A DNA stretch of 64,000 nt from Bin87 sp965204395. GTDB lineage: Bacteria > Chloroflexota > Dehalococcoidia > Lucifugimonadales > UBA3495. The notes beneath the pieces were generated by a model. The model was not told where the DNA came from. It worked only from the letters and a program-made list of their open reading frames with translations, and did no database searches. Shown piece by piece: positions 60,926 through 64,000 of this stretch. The stretch is from NCBI GenBank assembly GCA_965204395.1, contig OZ241987.1, forward strand, positions 3,720,001-3,784,000, in the 5' to 3' direction. The stretch's first letter is position 1, and each line of letters begins with the position of its first letter. Position numbers and translations under genes: made by a program.

Positions 60926-62770
60926 ATGACCGCCATACCTTTGCTCGACGAAAAATTTGACGGTACCCCGGCCACCTTTTCGCCCGTTGCCATCCACCCG
61001 CAGGGTGACCGCACCCGACGGGTGATGATGGTGCAACCGGCGTCGGCGGGGGGCAATTTTGAATACATCGCCATCCCTCGGCAGGGCATGTTGTTCTTAT
61101 CCGGAGCCCTGGCCCAGTGGGACGGACCCTACGTGTACGAGCGGGACATCTGGTTCGAAGACCGGCTGGGCCGCATGGATCCGGACAAGGACCTGGACGG
61201 CGTGGACGTCCTGATGATCACGGCTTTGATCAACGAGACGCCCCGGGCCTACGAACTGGCCCGCCTGGCCCGTGGGTTCCACCCGAACCTCGTTATTCTG
61301 GGCGGCGGTCCCCAAATGAGCCCGCTGGCCGAAGAGGCTTTCGCCAGGGGCGATTTCGACGTGATCGTGAATCGCGAAGGCGAAGACATTATCGGTCAGC
61401 TGTGCGACATCCTGCTGACGTGGCGCGACGACCGCAAGTACCAGTACCTGGAGCGCGTCGCCGGGATCACGTTCATGCGCGACGGCAACGTGGTGGTGAC
61501 GCGACGCAAGGGATTGGTCGCGCCCGACTTCGTTGAACTCCCTGATTTCCGGTCCATTCGGGGCCTGTCGCCGGGAAACCCCATGGCCGGCGCGGTGCTG
61601 GAAACCGTGCGCGGTTGCACCGAAAACTGCTCCTACTGCCAGGTGATCCAGCAATTCCTTGGGTATCGTCTGGTCAGCCGGGAGACTGAATTCAAGCGTC
61701 TTGAGCAGTTGGAAGATCTCGCAGCCGACGGGTTGATTCACACCGGCCGGAACGGCAAGTTCAACGTCTTCATCTCCGACGATCTGCACACGCCACCCCT
61801 GCGGGCGGTCAAGTTCAGGAACGAACGCCTGGAACGCCTCCAGAGCTGGCAGGGTCGCACCGATTCCATGAACATGATCTGTCAGGCTCGGGCGGAGATT
61901 GGTCAGGATGACGAGTTGGCCGACGCGCTGATGGCCGCCAACGTGAAAATGCTCTACCTGGGCGTGGAATCCAACAACGCGGAGAGCCTGGCCGCCGTGC
62001 GCAAACGGCAGGAACCGGGCCAGATGGAGCGCGACCTGGTCCATCTGAACGAAAAGGGATTCTCCGTGGTGGCAATGACCATCATCGGTCTGCCCTACGA
62101 CACGGAAGAGTCCATCATGACCCTGGCCGACTGGGTAACCCAGCACAGCCGCTACCAGACCGCCAACCTGCTCACTCCGCTGCCGGCTACTTCCAACTGG
62201 AGCCTCAAACCCCTGAACGCCGACGGCGAACCATTGCAGGAAGGGGAGATGCGCCCCTACGAGTTGTACACGGGTCGCCAATTCGTCCACGAAGACGAGC
62301 GGTGGACGATGGCCGAAAGCAGGGAACTGTTCGACAAGTACAACTCCAAGCTCACGTCCATCGACGCTCTGTACGGTCGGATCTTCCGCATCCTCGGCAA
62401 TTATCGGATGCGGCAGGCCCGCAGCGTGCAGGACCTCTCCGAGACCACCGAGACCATGCGCACCTGGTCTCACCAGGTGCAGCAGGCCGGCAAGGAATTT
62501 GGTGAGAATCTCCACGTCCGGGTGACCGAAATGGCCGAGACCCTCCGCACCGTGAGTCAGCCTCTTTCCAACATGGGCGCCGACTTCATGGATAACCTGC
62601 GAGTCCGGATCAACGAGACCTCCGACGCGTTGCGGAATTATTCCGAACGCGCCGACTCCGGCAGCAAAGACGTCGCTGCGAATATAACCGCGCGCGTAAG
62701 CGAGGTTACCGAGATGCTCAACGGCGTTCTCGACTCCAGCCAGCGGCGAAATCCCAATCGGGCCCGCTAG
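60926..62770 (+). CDS. Cobalamin-binding-type radical SAM protein with coiled-coil tail
   Basis: Protein of 614 residues. An N-terminal Rossmann part of the B12-binding type (DVLMITALINETPRAYELAR, VILGGGPQMSPLAEEAF) is followed by the radical SAM core with the CxxxCxxC cluster site in TVRGCTENCSYCQVIQQFLG (about residues 222-241) and VFISDDLHTPP. No Asp-x-His-x-x-Gly cobalamin motif is clear, so B12 use is uncertain. The last 130 residues are helical, with three related units (NLHVRVTEMAETLR, NLRVRINETSDALR, NITARVSEVTEMLN). GGAGAA ten bases before the ATG decides the start. The substrate is unknown; fabF follows with no gap. Confidence 0.82.
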   Translation: MTAIPLLDEKFDGTPATFSPVAIHPQGDRTRRVMMVQPASAGGNFEYIAIPRQGMLFLSGALAQWDGPYVYERDIWFEDRLGRMDPDKDLDGVDVLMITALINETPRAYELARLARGFHPNLVILGGGPQMSPLAEEAFARGDFDVIVNREGEDIIGQLCDILLTWRDDRKYQYLERVAGITFMRDGNVVVTRRKGLVAPDFVELPDFRSIRGLSPGNPMAGAVLETVRGCTENCSYCQVIQQFLGYRLVSRETEFKRLEQLEDLAADGLIHTGRNGKFNVFISDDLHTPPLRAVKFRNERLERLQSWQGRTDSMNMICQARAEIGQDDELADALMAANVKMLYLGVESNNAESLAAVRKRQEPGQMERDLVHLNEKGFSVVAMTIIGLPYDTEESIMTLADWVTQHSRYQTANLLTPLPATSNWSLKPLNADGEPLQEGEMRPYELYTGRQFVHEDERWTMAESRELFDKYNSKLTSIDALYGRIFRILGNYRMRQARSVQDLSETTETMRTWSHQVQQAGKEFGENLHVRVTEMAETLRTVSQPLSNMGADFMDNLRVRINETSDALRNYSERADSGSKDVAANITARVSEVTEMLNGVLDSSQRRNPNRAR

Positions 62771-64000
62771 ATGTCCACCGGCGGTCGGTCCGCGCGAAAG
62801 GTCGTTGTAACGGGTCTGGGTATGGTCAGCCCGCTGGGGTTGACCGTCTCTGATAGCTGGAATGGGGTGGCGGCCGGCAAATCCGGCATAGACTACATTA
62901 CCAGTTTCGACGCCGAAGCTTATGACACGCGTTTTGCCGCTGAGGTCAAGGGCTTTGATCCGGAGAATTACCTGGATCGCAAAGACGCCAGGCGTATGGA
63001 CCGGTTCGCGCAATTTGCGGCGGTCGCTGCCCAGGAAGCGTGCGCCCAGGCCGGACTAGAACCCCGGGAGATGGACCGCTACAGCGTCCACGTGGTCATC
63101 GGCAGCGGGATCGGCGGCCTTAGCACACTTACTGAGCAGCACAAGGTGCTGTTGGAGCGCGGCCCGCGCCGGGTCTCTCCATTTTTGATTCCGATGATGC
63201 TGGCCGATATGGGTTCCGCCCAGGTTTCCATGGTTACCGGCGCCATGGGCGCCAACTACTGCATCACGTCGTCGTGCAGCAGCGGCGCGGACGCCATCGG
63301 GGCCGGTTGGGAGCTTATCAGCAACGGTCGCGCCGACGTGGTCCTGGCCGGTGGGGCCGAGGCCCCCATAACGCCATTGGGCGTGGCCGGTTTCAACGCG
63401 CTGCGGGCTCTCTCGCGGCAGAACGACAACCCACAGCGCGCCAGCCAGCCTTTCAACCGGCATCGAGACGGATTTGTCCTAGCCGAAGGCGCGGCTGTGC
63501 TGGTGCTGGAGAGCGCGGAGCACGCTGCCGCCAGGGGAGCGCGCCCACTGGCGGATCTGCAAGGCTACGCTGCCACCAGCGATTCCCATCACCTGACCGA
63601 ACCCAACCCCACCGGCCAAAGCGCCGCAGCGGCCGTCACCGCTGCGTTGGAGGCTGCGCAACTGGCCGCGTCGGACGTGGATTACCTGAATGCGCATGGA
63701 ACGTCGACTCCGTTGAATGACTGGCACGAGACCAAGGCGTTGAAACTGGCTTTGGGCGATGAGGCGTATCGGATCCCGGTGAGCAGCACCAAGAGCATGA
63801 CCGGCCATCTGCTGGGGGCCGGGGGCGCGTTGGAAGCCGCCCTGTGCACCGTGGCGCTAGGTGAAGGCGTTATGCCGCCCACAATCAATCTGGACGACCC
63901 CGATGACGAGTGTGACCTAGACTACGTGCCCAATTCGGCACGGCGCGCTGACCTCAACGTGGTGTTGAGCAATTCGTTTGGATTTGGCGGTCACAATTCC
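62771..64000 (+). CDS. fabF: Beta-ketoacyl-ACP synthase II, partial at the window edge
   Basis: Elongating condensing enzyme of fatty-acid synthesis. The frame from the ATG right after the preceding stop is open to the window end (410 codons, close to full length of about 413). It starts RKVVVTGLGMVSPLGLTVSD. The catalytic Cys lies in NYCITSSCSSGADAIG (about residue 167) and the two histidines in NAHGTSTPLND and STKSMTGHLLGAGG. VLSNSFGFGGHNS is the typical C-terminal loop. The tandem position with a radical SAM gene suggests a lipid-modifying or specialised acyl product, but it may simply be the housekeeping enzyme. Confidence 0.92.
   Translation, partial: MSTGGRSARKVVVTGLGMVSPLGLTVSDSWNGVAAGKSGIDYITSFDAEAYDTRFAAEVKGFDPENYLDRKDARRMDRFAQFAAVAAQEACAQAGLEPREMDRYSVHVVIGSGIGGLSTLTEQHKVLLERGPRRVSPFLIPMMLADMGSAQVSMVTGAMGANYCITSSCSSGADAIGAGWELISNGRADVVLAGGAEAPITPLGVAGFNALRALSRQNDNPQRASQPFNRHRDGFVLAEGAAVLVLESAEHAAARGARPLADLQGYAATSDSHHLTEPNPTGQSAAAAVTAALEAAQLAASDVDYLNAHGTSTPLNDWHETKALKLALGDEAYRIPVSSTKSMTGHLLGAGGALEAALCTVALGEGVMPPTINLDDPDDECDLDYVPNSARRADLNVVLSNSFGFGGHNS

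Noticed and set aside
61097..63013. 638-codon open frame on the minus strand
   Set aside because: It lies antisense to the radical SAM gene and fabF, both with clear motifs; long antisense frames are common in GC-rich genes.

Overview
The window reads as a chromosome segment of a bacterium of the phylum Chloroflexota, most like the Dehalococcoidia/SAR202 relatives. This is an inference from content: many luciferase-type flavin oxidoreductases with a stand-alone flavin reductase, a giant membrane protein with the 'YYY' domain known from Chloroflexi and archaea, a complex I operon without the NADH module, and UGSC-type protein genes. Base composition is GC-rich throughout. No rRNA, tRNA or CRISPR array was seen. 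Two genes carry an in-frame TGA where the family has cysteine, each followed by a hairpin of bacterial SECIS geometry, so this organism probably inserts selenocysteine.

Layout. 1-7.4 kb: a zinc-type dehydrogenase, then a minus-strand group (ispG, acyl-CoA dehydrogenase-like oxidoreductase, a phage Mu gpF-like zinc-ribbon protein, proS, RDD membrane protein). 8-20 kb: molybdenum hydroxylase accessory genes (xdhC, mocA-like), a candidate structured RNA, flavin oxidoreductases, an aminotransferase, a selenocysteine peroxiredoxin-like gene, hydrolase, enoyl-CoA hydratase, HIT protein, a TolB-like lipoprotein, a flavin reductase and a CinA-NadD fusion. 20.5-32 kb: an 11-subunit complex I operon (nuoABCD-HI-JKLMN) with three small extra genes inserted. 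32-41 kb: a SLOG protein, enolase, GAPDH, the 1607-residue membrane protein and a Gfo/Idh/MocA oxidoreductase. 41-48 kb, minus strand: a UGSC selenoprotein with a partner, a primosome group (rplI, dnaB, DnaD-like, tandem-ATPase DnaC-like) and polyamine genes speE and speD.

48.3-60.9 kb is accessory. It holds three degenerate ~235-bp tandem repeats, remnants of an ABC permease and an IS256-type transposase, then a tight five-gene minus-strand operon: QueC-like, TGT-like, a 164-residue protein starting Met-Gly-Gly, an OGG-like HhH glycosylase and a PfkB kinase. A complete IS4-type element with a 10-bp target duplication sits next to the operon promoter, and a small three-helix membrane protein gene diverges from it. 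QueC-like, TGT-like and OGG-like genes together are the ancillary set of type IV CBASS defence operons, but no CD-NTase is visible here. This is the strongest candidate for an undescribed system. It is followed by a type ISP-like DNA methyltransferase broken by an amber codon, and by dispersed repeats.

60.9-64 kb returns to core-like genes: a cobalamin-type radical SAM protein and a nearly complete fabF.
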